Part shown: positions 1-7,595 of the stretch, one piece after another
Position numbering within the stretch: position 1 is the stretch's first letter
How the letters are laid out: every line of letters begins with the position of its first letter
NCBI GenBank assembly: GCA_949287525.1
Contig: CASEGL010000005.1
Location: 1-64,000, forward strand
Source of the DNA: an uncultured Rikenellaceae bacterium
GTDB lineage: Bacteria > Bacteroidota > Bacteroidia > Bacteroidales > Rikenellaceae
Length of the DNA: 64,000 bases
Reading direction: 5' to 3'
Made by a program: the position numbers and the translations under genes
Notes under the pieces: model-generated
Databases searched by the model: none
What the model was told of the DNA's origin: nothing
What the model saw: only the letters and a program-made list of their open reading frames with translations

Positions 1-101
1 TTGTGAGAGTGAAAATAGTTGCGTATCTTCGCAGATGGCATCGGACACTTTTTTTGTCCGATAGTATAGAAAATGTCAGAACAAGTCTTGACTATTACAG
101 C

Positions 102-136
102 TAAAAAACAAAGGGGCGGCAATCTTGCCGCCCCTT
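102..136 (-). terminator. Rho-independent terminator of purC
   Basis: A perfect 10-bp stem (113-122 paired with 125-134), extended by A:T pairs, is followed on the minus strand by a T-rich run (TTTGTTTTTTAG). It lies 20 bp past the purC stop codon. Nothing recognisable precedes it up to position 1 apart from a small TCGGAC/GTCCGA hairpin with a T loop near 50-61. Confidence 0.85.
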
Positions 137-156
137 CCTGTTCCGTCGCGTTCCGC

Positions 157-1116
157 CTATTTGAGGCTTTTCAGACACTCGGAGACATTTTTCTCGATCC
201 GATGGAGAATCTCCTCAGGCGTGGACGACTCGGCGCCCTTGACAAATTTCTCGCCCGTAATCTGTTCGTACAGTTCGATGTACCGGTCGGTAATGCCCGC
301 CACGATCTCCGGAGTCATTTCGGGTACCTGCTGTCCCTGCAAGCCCTGGAATCCGTTGGCCATGAGCCACTCGCGCACAAACTCCTTCGAGAGCTGTTTC
401 TGGCGCTCGCCTTTGGCCAACCGCTCCGCATACCCCTCGGCATAGAAGTAGCGGGACGAATCCGGCGTATGGATCTCGTCCATGAGGTAGATGACGCCGT
501 CTTTCTTGCCGAACTCGTATTTGGTATCCACGAGGATCAGTCCCATTTTGGCCGCAATCTCGCTGCCCCGCTGGAAAATCGCACGCGTATATCTTTCGAG
601 CTGCTCGTACTCCTCGCGGCTTACCAGCCCCGAGGCAATGATCTCCTCTTTCGAGATGTCCTCGTCGTGACCCTCCGCCGCCTTGGTGGTCGGCGTAATG
701 ATCGGCTCCGGGAATTTCTGATTCTCCACCATGCCGTCGGGCATCGCCACGCCGCAGATCGTGCGCTTGCCAGCCTTGTACTCCCTCCAGGCATGCCCCG
801 ACAGGTAGCCGCGAATCACCATCTCCACCTTGAACGGCTCGCATTTGCGGCCGACCGTCACCATCGGATCCGGAACGGCGAGTTTCCAGTTCGGAAGGAT
901 GTCTGTCGTCGCATCGAGAAATTTTGCGGCAATCTGATTCAGCACCTGGCCTTTGTAGGGAATGCCCTCCGGCAGTACGACGTCGAAGGCGGAAATCCGA
1001 TCCGACACCACCATGACAAGGTATTGGCCGTTAATGTCATACACATCGCGTACTTTGCCCGTGTACTTGCTGATTTGCCCCTCGAAAGCGAAATCGGTTC
1101 GTGTGATAGCGTTCAT
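157..1116 (-). CDS. purC: SAICAR synthetase (phosphoribosylaminoimidazole-succinocarboxamide synthase)
   Basis: Catalyses the ATP-dependent joining of aspartate to CAIR in de novo purine synthesis, in the cytoplasm. The 319-residue product starts MNAITRTDF and shows the family's KVRDVYD segment near residue 18, the DRISAFDV motif and the SGHAWREY region, so all three subdomains appear intact. The length matches the longer eukaryote-like/Bacteroidetes form. The frame stays open upstream for about 47 more codons, but that extension is low-complexity and unrelated to PurC, so the ATG at 1116 is preferred. It appears monocistronic, with a terminator 20 bp downstream and a candidate promoter about 150 bp upstream. 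The family call is firm. Confidence 0.96.
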   Translation of the reverse strand: MNAITRTDFAFEGQISKYTGKVRDVYDINGQYLVMVVSDRISAFDVVLPEGIPYKGQVLNQIAAKFLDATTDILPNWKLAVPDPMVTVGRKCEPFKVEMVIRGYLSGHAWREYKAGKRTICGVAMPDGMVENQKFPEPIITPTTKAAEGHDEDISKEEIIASGLVSREEYEQLERYTRAIFQRGSEIAAKMGLILVDTKYEFGKKDGVIYLMDEIHTPDSSRYFYAEGYAERLAKGERQKQLSKEFVREWLMANGFQGLQGQQVPEMTPEIVAGITDRYIELYEQITGEKFVKGAESSTPEEILHRIEKNVSECLKSLK

Positions 1117-1267
1117 TGTATTTCTGGTTTTGTTTGTTACTGTCAGGAACAAGACCTTTTGCAAACGGATCTGCACGGCAACTTCCGACTCTCCGCACAC
1201 CTGCGGGGACGGCGGATGCCGTCTTCCGGCGACAGTCCGCTGCCGATCCGGCTCCAATAGGTCCTTG

Positions 1268-1275
1268 CAAAGTTA
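1268..1275 (-). promoter_or_regulatory. Candidate -7 box for purC
   Basis: TAACTTTG on the minus strand matches the Bacteroidetes -7 consensus TAnnTTTG. No clear -33 TTG is seen at the usual distance. It would give purC a 5' leader of roughly 145 nt. The gap 1117-1499 holds no other recognisable gene. Confidence 0.4.
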
Positions 1276-1499
1276 ACCATTCTCTTCATTGTTCCCGCAG
1301 TTCCCAGCCCCCTTTCTCTTCCTCTTTTTGCAAACACATCCCCGGCGCGGCGATCCGCAGCCCGCCAACGGGTCGCGTAGCCCGCCGGACATCCACCTGC
1401 CGGCCACAATTTGCCGCCGGAACGGCCAATATCGGCCGATTTTGCCTACCTTTATACTCGGTAAAACAGGTACGCCTCACAACGGCACATTGCATCATC

Positions 1500-1799
1500 A
1501 TGATAAAGATCTACGGAATGGAGACCTGTCCCGACTGCACGTATGTGGAGGCGCAGGTCAAAGGCGACAGCCGATACGCCATCATCGACATCGGCAGTCA
1601 TGTGAAATACCTCAAGGAGTTCCTGCGGCTGCGCGACACCCACCCTGCATTCGACAACGCCAAACGGCATGGAGCCGCAGGCATTCCCTGCTTCGTCCTC
1701 GAGGACGGCACCGTCACGCTCTCGCCCGAAGAGGCCGGACTGCACGCGCGTCCCGTCGCCGAGGGAGCCTCCTGCAGCATCGACGGCAGCGGCTGCTGA
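1500..1799 (+). CDS. Glutaredoxin-like protein
   Basis: A 99-residue thioredoxin-fold protein that probably acts as a cytoplasmic thiol-disulfide oxidoreductase. It begins MIKIYGMETCPDC, with a CPDC redox motif at residues 10-13, and keeps the conserved cis-proline region (GIPCFVLEDG, about residue 61-70), which here carries an extra cysteine next to the proline. The C-terminus is Ser/Gly/Cys-rich. The ATG at 1500 puts the motif at the usual place near the N-terminus; the longer open frame upstream is not glutaredoxin-like. It is followed after 22 bp by the esterase gene, so the two are probably co-transcribed. The physiological partner is unknown. Confidence 0.85.
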   Translation: MIKIYGMETCPDCTYVEAQVKGDSRYAIIDIGSHVKYLKEFLRLRDTHPAFDNAKRHGAAGIPCFVLEDGTVTLSPEEAGLHARPVAEGASCSIDGSGC

Positions 1800-1821
1800 C
1801 CTACCCGACACACCGACAGCC

Positions 1822-2415
1822 ATGGCACGGAAAATCCTGTTTCTTCACGGCTTTTTCGCTTCGGGAGCCTGTATTCCGGCTCAAACGCTGAAGCAATACT
1901 TCGCAGGGCAGGACACGGTGCTGACTCCCGACCTGCCCCCACACCCGCAGGCAGCCCTCGCCTTCATCCGGCAACTCTGCATACGGGAGCGTCCAGACAT
2001 GCTGGTCGGCAACAGCAACGGCTCGTTTCTGGCTCAGATCATCGCTGCCGAAACGGGGCTGCCCGCCCTACTGGGCAACCCCCATCTGGAGATGACCTCG
2101 TTTCTGACCGAACGCATCGGCACGCACACCTACAAGTCGCCCCGTGCGGACGGCAACCAGACACTCGTCATCGACCAGCCGCTGATCGACGCATTTGCCG
2201 ATCTCCAGCAGCACCAATGGGACTGGTGCCTCCCCGAAAACCGCGACAAGGTTTGGGGACTGTTCGGTGAAAACGACACAGTCGCCCGTTACGAACCGCT
2301 CTTCCGGGAACACTACACGCACGCCTACCATTTTCCCGGCGCCCACACCCCCACGGCCGAAGAGGTCGTCCGGCATTACGCCCCGCTGATCGAAAAGATA
2401 CTGAAAGGCTGCTGA
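1822..2415 (+). CDS. YqiA-like alpha/beta-hydrolase esterase (UPF0227)
   Basis: A 197-residue small alpha/beta hydrolase resembling E. coli YqiA, a cytoplasmic esterase of uncertain substrate. The N-terminal FLHGFFAS is the oxyanion-hole HG region, GNSNGS places the nucleophile at Ser65, and GENDT (Asp152) and GAHTP (His175) complete a plausible Ser-Asp-His triad. The ATG at 1822 begins right at the first beta-strand (MARKILFLHG), as in the family. It lies 22 bp behind the glutaredoxin-like gene and ends before a strong stem-loop. The fold call is confident; the substrate is not known. Confidence 0.85.
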   Translation: MARKILFLHGFFASGACIPAQTLKQYFAGQDTVLTPDLPPHPQAALAFIRQLCIRERPDMLVGNSNGSFLAQIIAAETGLPALLGNPHLEMTSFLTERIGTHTYKSPRADGNQTLVIDQPLIDAFADLQQHQWDWCLPENRDKVWGLFGENDTVARYEPLFREHYTHAYHFPGAHTPTAEEVVRHYAPLIEKILKGC

Positions 2416-2554
2416 CAACGTGTACCTCCAACGCTGCACGCACTGCCGCATTTGCCTTCCGCCAGACAATTCCTCAGCCCGCCTCCTGCCGGATACAACT
2501 ACCGCAACGCCACCTGCTGCGTCTGCCCCTGCACAGGAGACGGGACACAACGAA

Positions 2555-2608
2555 TTGCGGGTTCCCTGTGCCGGAAAACCGGCTTTCGGGAACCCGCAAC
2601 TTGTTTTG
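2555..2608. terminator. Probable bidirectional terminator between convergent genes
   Basis: A 12-bp perfect stem (2555-2566 with 2588-2599) encloses a second hairpin (CCGG-AAAA-CCGG). A T-rich tract (TTGTTTTG) follows on the plus strand. It sits between the esterase gene and the convergent cytochrome c peroxidase gene. The rest of 2416-2622 holds nothing recognisable. Confidence 0.65.
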
Positions 2609-2622
2609 TTACACGCGACGCG

Positions 2623-4020
2623 CTACTCCTTCATGTTGTCATTAACCAGCACCTGACCGTTATATTCGCCAGTCAGCGCATGCAGGAAAGCCGTGATGGA
2701 CGCAACCTCCGCATCCGTCAGTTCTTCACCGACCTGGTATTTTGCCATCATACGAACGGCCTCCTCCAGCGTCTTGACGCTGCCGTCGTGATAATAGGGA
2801 TAGGTCAGCGCCACATTGCGCAGACCCGGCGTGCGGAAGCGGAAGCGATCCCGCTCGATGCCGGTCTGCGCCCAACGGCCGTTGTCGCCGTCCGTTAGTC
2901 CCGACTTCTCCTGCAGTTCGCGATCCTTGAAGTAGTCGGCACGCTGACCCATCAGTTCATAGCTCAGGCCGCCCATATTGACGCCCGCATGACAGGTCGC
3001 GCAGCTGTACTCCTTGAACAACTCGAAACCTTTGATCTCCTCGGCCGTCATGGCCTCCTTGTCTCCCTTGAGATAACGGTCGAACGGCGAGTTCGGCGTA
3101 ATGAGCGTCATCTCATACTGTGCGATCGCATCCGTAATGGTCGCCTGGCTCAGTCCCTCGGGATAGGCGGCATTGAATGCCTTCACGAAGGCCTTGTCCT
3201 TGGCAAGACGGGCTACGATCTCATCGAAGGACGAGCAGCCCATCTCGACCGGGTTGAGAGGCGGACCGGCTGCCTGATCGGCCAGCGTTGCGGCGCGGCC
3301 ATCCCAGAACTGGGCAAAATTGAAGACGGCATTGAAAACGGTCGGGGCATTCACGCCGCCGAGCTGGCCGCCGATGCCTTCCGAATACTTCAGGTTGTCC
3401 ACCCCACCGGTATTGATGCCGTGACAGGTGGCACACGACACGCTGCCGTCGGCCGACAGACGGGTGTCATGATAGAGCAGTTTGCCGAGTTCCGCCTTGG
3501 CCGGATCGTACTCCACGGCGTCGGGAATCGGACGGATGCTCTCGTTGGCAAACTCCGGTGCGGCCAGCGTATTCGGATAGAACCGCGCACGCTCCTCGCT
3601 CACCCATGCCAGCACCATGTCGGTCTTCTTACGGGTCAGGGACGAGCCCCAATGGATGAGGTAGTACTTGGCGAGCGGCATCGTGCCGTCCATCACGACC
3701 TTCTCCACCTTGGCGAGATCCACTTCATTGACGGCCTCGCCGTTGGCAATGGCCGCCATCATCGGAGCGATGTCGAACGCCTTGTAGCCCTCGACAATGT
3801 CTTCCGTAATCACCTTGCGGGCGATGGGCCAGTTGGCATAGAACGGGAGCGCCGGATCGGCCGTGTGACATTCGGCACATCCGCCCTCGTCCATGATTTT
3901 CACGATCCGCTCGTCTGCAGGCATCGATTCGGGCGGCGCCGTATTGACGGCCCGGTAAACGATCGCTCCCACGACGACGATGCCGGCCACCGCGAGAATG
4001 ATTTTTGAACCTGTTTTCAT
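2623..4020 (-). CDS. Tri-haem cytochrome c peroxidase
   Basis: A 465-residue exported c-type cytochrome expected to reduce H2O2 to water in the periplasm. One N-terminal hydrophobic segment (residues about 6-23) anchors or exports it. Three haem c sites are visible: CAECH (48-52) in an N-terminal haem-binding domain, CATCH (196-200) and CATCH (340-344), the latter two forming the usual di-haem CCP/MauG-type body. The body has family landmarks such as FWDGRA and RFRTPGLRN. The extra N-terminal haem domain makes it longer than classical di-haem peroxidases and may act as electron entry. It is the last gene of an operon with ccsA and resB, which supply covalent haem attachment. Confidence 0.92.
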   Translation of the reverse strand: MKTGSKIILAVAGIVVVGAIVYRAVNTAPPESMPADERIVKIMDEGGCAECHTADPALPFYANWPIARKVITEDIVEGYKAFDIAPMMAAIANGEAVNEVDLAKVEKVVMDGTMPLAKYYLIHWGSSLTRKKTDMVLAWVSEERARFYPNTLAAPEFANESIRPIPDAVEYDPAKAELGKLLYHDTRLSADGSVSCATCHGINTGGVDNLKYSEGIGGQLGGVNAPTVFNAVFNFAQFWDGRAATLADQAAGPPLNPVEMGCSSFDEIVARLAKDKAFVKAFNAAYPEGLSQATITDAIAQYEMTLITPNSPFDRYLKGDKEAMTAEEIKGFELFKEYSCATCHAGVNMGGLSYELMGQRADYFKDRELQEKSGLTDGDNGRWAQTGIERDRFRFRTPGLRNVALTYPYYHDGSVKTLEEAVRMMAKYQVGEELTDAEVASITAFLHALTGEYNGQVLVNDNMKE

Positions 4021-4061
4021 GATCTTTATGTTTTGAGGTTAAACGATATATGATCGTCTTT

Positions 4062-4844
4062 TCAAGCGGTTACGCCGTACAGATGCATGCTTTCCGCCGA
4101 CGAAGGCAGGTATTTGTATCCGTACCAGCACATCTGCAGCAGCAGGAAACTCACGATCACCACCAGGTAGAGCCACCGGCTGCGCGACGCTCCGGAGAGG
4201 CGCAGGTGGATATAAACGAGGTAGCCGGCCGCCGTGACAGCCGCCCACGTCTCCTTGGGATCCCAGTCCCAGAAATCGCCCCACGCCTGCTTGGCCCAAA
4301 TCGACCCGGTCAGCATGCCGACAAACAGCAGTCCGACGCCGATATAGACCAGATTGTCGATCGGCTTCAGATAGCGCTGCTCCTTGCAGGCCAGTCCGGC
4401 CACCGCCAGCAGGAAAGCACAGGCCAGCACGCCGTAGGCGAACATGTAGACGGTGACGTGAGGGATGAAGAACACGCTCTGCAAGGCCGGCACCAGGGTT
4501 CGGTCATGAATCTCCGGCTGCAAGATATTGACAAGACAGAATACGGACGAGAGGACGGTCGTGAACGACAACAGCCACCGGTAACTCCACCGGCGATAGA
4601 CCAGCAGGCCGGCGATCAGCACGAACAGGGAGTACCACAGCCGCGTCTCCCCCATCGTCCGCATGGGAGGCCGTCCCAACGTCACCCAGAAGCCGGCCAC
4701 AAAGACACCCAGCACAAGGATGCCGGCCAGCGAGAGCCATTGGGCCGGCGCCGACCTGCCCGACCGGCTCCAGGCAAAGCCCGCTCCGGCGGCCGACAGC
4801 GCCATCGATGCGACGGCAAAATATTGGAATGATTCCCAGTTCAT
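4062..4844 (-). CDS. ccsA: Cytochrome c biogenesis protein CcsA (haem handling)
   Basis: A 260-residue polytopic inner-membrane protein with about seven hydrophobic segments. Residues 188-200 hold the tryptophan-rich haem-handling motif (WGDFWDWDPKETW) that marks the CcsA/CcmC/CcmF superfamily, where it presents haem to apocytochrome. With the ResB-like gene directly upstream (1 bp gap) it forms a system II cytochrome c synthetase, split into two proteins. The operon ends with the tri-haem peroxidase, its likely substrate. Confidence 0.93.
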   Translation of the reverse strand: MNWESFQYFAVASMALSAAGAGFAWSRSGRSAPAQWLSLAGILVLGVFVAGFWVTLGRPPMRTMGETRLWYSLFVLIAGLLVYRRWSYRWLLSFTTVLSSVFCLVNILQPEIHDRTLVPALQSVFFIPHVTVYMFAYGVLACAFLLAVAGLACKEQRYLKPIDNLVYIGVGLLFVGMLTGSIWAKQAWGDFWDWDPKETWAAVTAAGYLVYIHLRLSGASRSRWLYLVVIVSFLLLQMCWYGYKYLPSSAESMHLYGVTA

Positions 4845-4845
4845 C

Positions 4846-5658
4846 TCAGTCTCTGTTTCTGCCGCCCCACACCAATGCGAAAGCGCCTGCCATAAAAAGC
4901 AACAATCCGGTCAATGCAACGTATTTCCACGGCTGCACGACGAATTCGAGTATGCAGTAGGCGGAGTCACGGCCCGCCTCCGTATCGTATTCGGTCAGGT
5001 AAACGTCCTCTTTCCACGACTTGTGCCAGGGATGGTTCACCCGGATCGTCCGGCGGTCGTCGCCGACCGACACCACGGCGCGGAAATCGGAGGGCGTCCG
5101 GTTGTCATAAAACTCCGCCTCGAAATCCTCCACGACGAGGGTATAGCCAAGCGAACGGACAGCCCCCTCCTCCGTATAGGCGCGGTCGATACTTTCGCCC
5201 ACATTCACGGCCGCCCGCATGCGGCGCATATCCGCTGCGCCGAAAGCGAGTGCGGCGATCAACAGGAACAGACCGGCATGATTCAGGTAGAACCGTATCC
5301 TGAACCGCCCCCTGTACCGCAGCACGGCAAGAAACAGATTGGCCAGCAGCAACAGCAGCACGGCAAGGAATACCCATGACCGCTGCCATTCGCATGCAGG
5401 GAAACATGCGATGACAAGACAACACAGCGCCGCCAATAGCATGGCGGCCACACCGGCATAACCGGATGCCAGCGCAGCCGTCCACCGGCTGTTCCGTCGC
5501 TCCCTATTCAGCACGTACAACCCGCCTGTGAGTGCCAGCAGCACGGCAACATTCACCGGAAAGGCGAATATGCGGATGTCCGGATTGCCGAACGCCCATT
5601 GCACTCCGGCGGCAACGAGCAGAACCGGAACGAAAAGGTAAGCCAAATGTTTTCCCAT
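4846..5658 (-). CDS. resB: ResB-like cytochrome c biogenesis protein
   Basis: A 270-residue membrane protein with two N-terminal hydrophobic segments, further segments around residues 65-90 and 95-115, another near 130-145, a soluble stretch of about 100 residues (150-240), and a final membrane helix before GGRNRD. This layout fits the ResB/CcsB partner of system II maturation, where the periplasmic domain holds apocytochrome near CcsA. It is the first gene of the resB-ccsA-peroxidase operon, and its stop is separated from the ccsA start by one base. A near-consensus -7 box (TATTTTTA, minus strand, 5674-5681) lies just upstream but has no clear -33. Confidence 0.82.
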   Translation of the reverse strand: MGKHLAYLFVPVLLVAAGVQWAFGNPDIRIFAFPVNVAVLLALTGGLYVLNRERRNSRWTAALASGYAGVAAMLLAALCCLVIACFPACEWQRSWVFLAVLLLLLANLFLAVLRYRGRFRIRFYLNHAGLFLLIAALAFGAADMRRMRAAVNVGESIDRAYTEEGAVRSLGYTLVVEDFEAEFYDNRTPSDFRAVVSVGDDRRTIRVNHPWHKSWKEDVYLTEYDTEAGRDSAYCILEFVVQPWKYVALTGLLLFMAGAFALVWGGRNRD

Positions 5659-5844
5659 ACCGGAAATTTAATGTAAAAATAATCTTTTCCCCGTATGATC
5701 GGACATCCGCCCGACAAAACCTGCCGTCCGGCACAAATTTTTTCCGCACCGGCCGCTTCCACAGGCAAACGGCTGCCCTCCGACGCATATGCAGCGCGTT
5801 ACCAAAAAAACAGTACCTCATGTACCATTCCGGCTCAAAACGCT

Positions 5845-5852
5845 TAAATTTG
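5845..5852 (+). promoter_or_regulatory. -7 box for the PI-PLC lipoprotein gene
   Basis: TAAATTTG matches TAnnTTTG and lies 21 bp before the ATG at 5874, implying a leader of only about 14 nt. No -33 TTG is seen at 19 bp. Confidence 0.5.
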
Positions 5853-5873
5853 CAGGTTCAAATTTTCAAAATC

Positions 5874-7460
5874 ATGATTCAAACGAAATTACGTTTCATC
5901 CTGCAGGCGTTGCTGTGCATTGTCTTGTGCGCCGGCTGCGAAAAGAACAACAACACCCCGCCCCGGCATCCCGAACTGGGTACCGAGCAGAAGGACCCCA
6001 TCCGCAGAACGGTAATCAGCGAAGACGGCCCTCATAAAGGAGAGAGACACCGCTCCAGCACGAACTTCAGCACGATAGGCATGAACAAAGGCAAGATCCT
6101 CTGGTCGTGCGACGACGGCATCACGTTCGATGTCAACATCGACAAATCCGGCAGCGACGACGTGTTTGCTTCGAGCCTGTTCAACACGGCCATCACGGAT
6201 TTCTATGAGTCCGACCACCTTTACATCGCCAACCCGAACGGGGCATCCGACGACTTCACCATCACGTATGAGATCATCGAGGAACTCCCCGGCTACGTCT
6301 ATGTAACCAGTTCTTCCAGCCCCCTCGACGGCCAGAAGAACCGCTCGAGCCAGAACTTCAACCTCGGATCGTCCAACTATTACGAAGTGGTCTGCAAGGA
6401 CAGCATTTCGTTCAAGATCAACCAGGACGTTTCCGGCTCGGACGAGGGGATCTATTCGAATCTGAAAAACGGCTCCATCATCCGCAACCCGCTCCGCAGC
6501 GACCTCTACATCGCCAATCCTTCGGGCGCGACCAACGCCTTCATGGTGACGTTCGTCCCCCGCGAGGCCGATTACGCCTGGATGACCCAGCTGAGCGACG
6601 ACCTCTACCTCTACGAACTCTCGATCCCCGGCACCCACGACGCCGGCACCGGCCAGAGTGTACCGCCCGGACTCGGCAAATGCCAGAACTTCGGCATCCG
6701 CCAGCAGCTGGAAGACGGTATCCGCTACTTCGACATCCGCGTGGATGAGGAGATGGACATCCGCCACAACTCGGTCGACTGCCAGATCGACTTTGCCGAC
6801 GTGTGGAACGATTTCACCTCATACCTTAAAGAGCACCCCGGCGAGACGATCATCATGCAGCTCAACAGCCACGATGACGACGACAAGATCATCACCTCCC
6901 TCTCGCCCTATCTGGACAGCGACGATGCACTGACCGTCAATTCGATCCCCACGCTGGGCGAAGCCCGCGGCAAGGTAGTGCTGTTCCGCCGTTTCCGCGA
7001 GGGACACGATGCCGTCAATGTGCGCGACATCTGGCCGGATGACGGTGTGGCCGCCCACGTCTCGAACGGCTACAACACGTTCTATATCGAAGACCGCTAC
7101 TACGACGCGGGTGAAGCCATCCACGATACGAAGGAAAAGAAAAACCTGGTCAGCGCTGCCATTACCGATGCCTGCGACAACCAGAACAACCAGACCATGT
7201 ATATCATCTTCAACAGTGTGGCCGGCCGTCCCGTCCACACGCCCTGGGACTATGCATGGGGTGGCATCGACATCAATCCGGAGATGAACCCCGCTCTCTC
7301 TTCCATCCTCGATACTGTGGAGAAGAGCTACCAGACCCCCGTGCATATCGGCGTCGTGCTGATGGACTTCTACAACAAACACGCCTACGACGATCCCCAC
7401 CATCTGGTTGAGCGCATCATCAACCTCAACTTCGAGGAGCCCTTCATCAATATCGACTAA
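5874..7460 (+). CDS. PI-PLC-type phosphodiesterase lipoprotein with duplicated N-terminal domain
   Basis: A 528-residue lipoprotein with a signal peptide ending at Cys22 (VLCAGC). The C-terminal half (about 235-525) is a phosphatidylinositol-specific phospholipase C X domain: SIPGTHDAG places a catalytic His at 255, FDIR follows at 285-288, the second His is in RHNS (298), and HPGETIIMQL matches the family's late strand. Before it are two tandem, clearly related beta-rich domains (about 60-135 and 156-228), each starting RSSxNF, containing a Gly/Ser/Asp turn (SGSD), and ending LYIANPxGA. They may bind lipid or carbohydrate. The enzyme is expected at the cell surface or in the periplasm and may cleave (glyco)phosphoinositides; the substrate is inferred only from family. 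It appears monocistronic. Confidence 0.88.
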   Translation: MIQTKLRFILQALLCIVLCAGCEKNNNTPPRHPELGTEQKDPIRRTVISEDGPHKGERHRSSTNFSTIGMNKGKILWSCDDGITFDVNIDKSGSDDVFASSLFNTAITDFYESDHLYIANPNGASDDFTITYEIIEELPGYVYVTSSSSPLDGQKNRSSQNFNLGSSNYYEVVCKDSISFKINQDVSGSDEGIYSNLKNGSIIRNPLRSDLYIANPSGATNAFMVTFVPREADYAWMTQLSDDLYLYELSIPGTHDAGTGQSVPPGLGKCQNFGIRQQLEDGIRYFDIRVDEEMDIRHNSVDCQIDFADVWNDFTSYLKEHPGETIIMQLNSHDDDDKIITSLSPYLDSDDALTVNSIPTLGEARGKVVLFRRFREGHDAVNVRDIWPDDGVAAHVSNGYNTFYIEDRYYDAGEAIHDTKEKKNLVSAAITDACDNQNNQTMYIIFNSVAGRPVHTPWDYAWGGIDINPEMNPALSSILDTVEKSYQTPVHIGVVLMDFYNKHAYDDPHHLVERIINLNFEEPFINID

Positions 7461-7524
7461 ACGCGCGACGACGCGCGCCGTCCGATTCCGAACAGAATCG
7501 AAGACGTCACATAACGGAAAAAAG

Positions 7525-7554
7525 AACGCAGGCGTGCCGTTGCACGCCTGCGTT
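7525..7554. terminator. Bidirectional terminator
   Basis: A perfect 13-bp stem (7525-7537 with 7542-7554) has a CGTT loop. T-rich flanks follow in both directions (TTTCCTTA on plus, CTTTTTTCC on minus). It separates two convergent lipoprotein genes. Confidence 0.85.
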
Positions 7555-7595
7555 TCCTTATCTGCTTCGGAAGCCCCGAAAGGCTCCCTGCCAAC

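Noticed and set aside
1117-1257. N-terminal extension of purC by 47 codons
   Set aside because: The extension is not similar in character to PurC and the candidate -7 box would leave no reason to start there; MNAITRTDF is the natural start.
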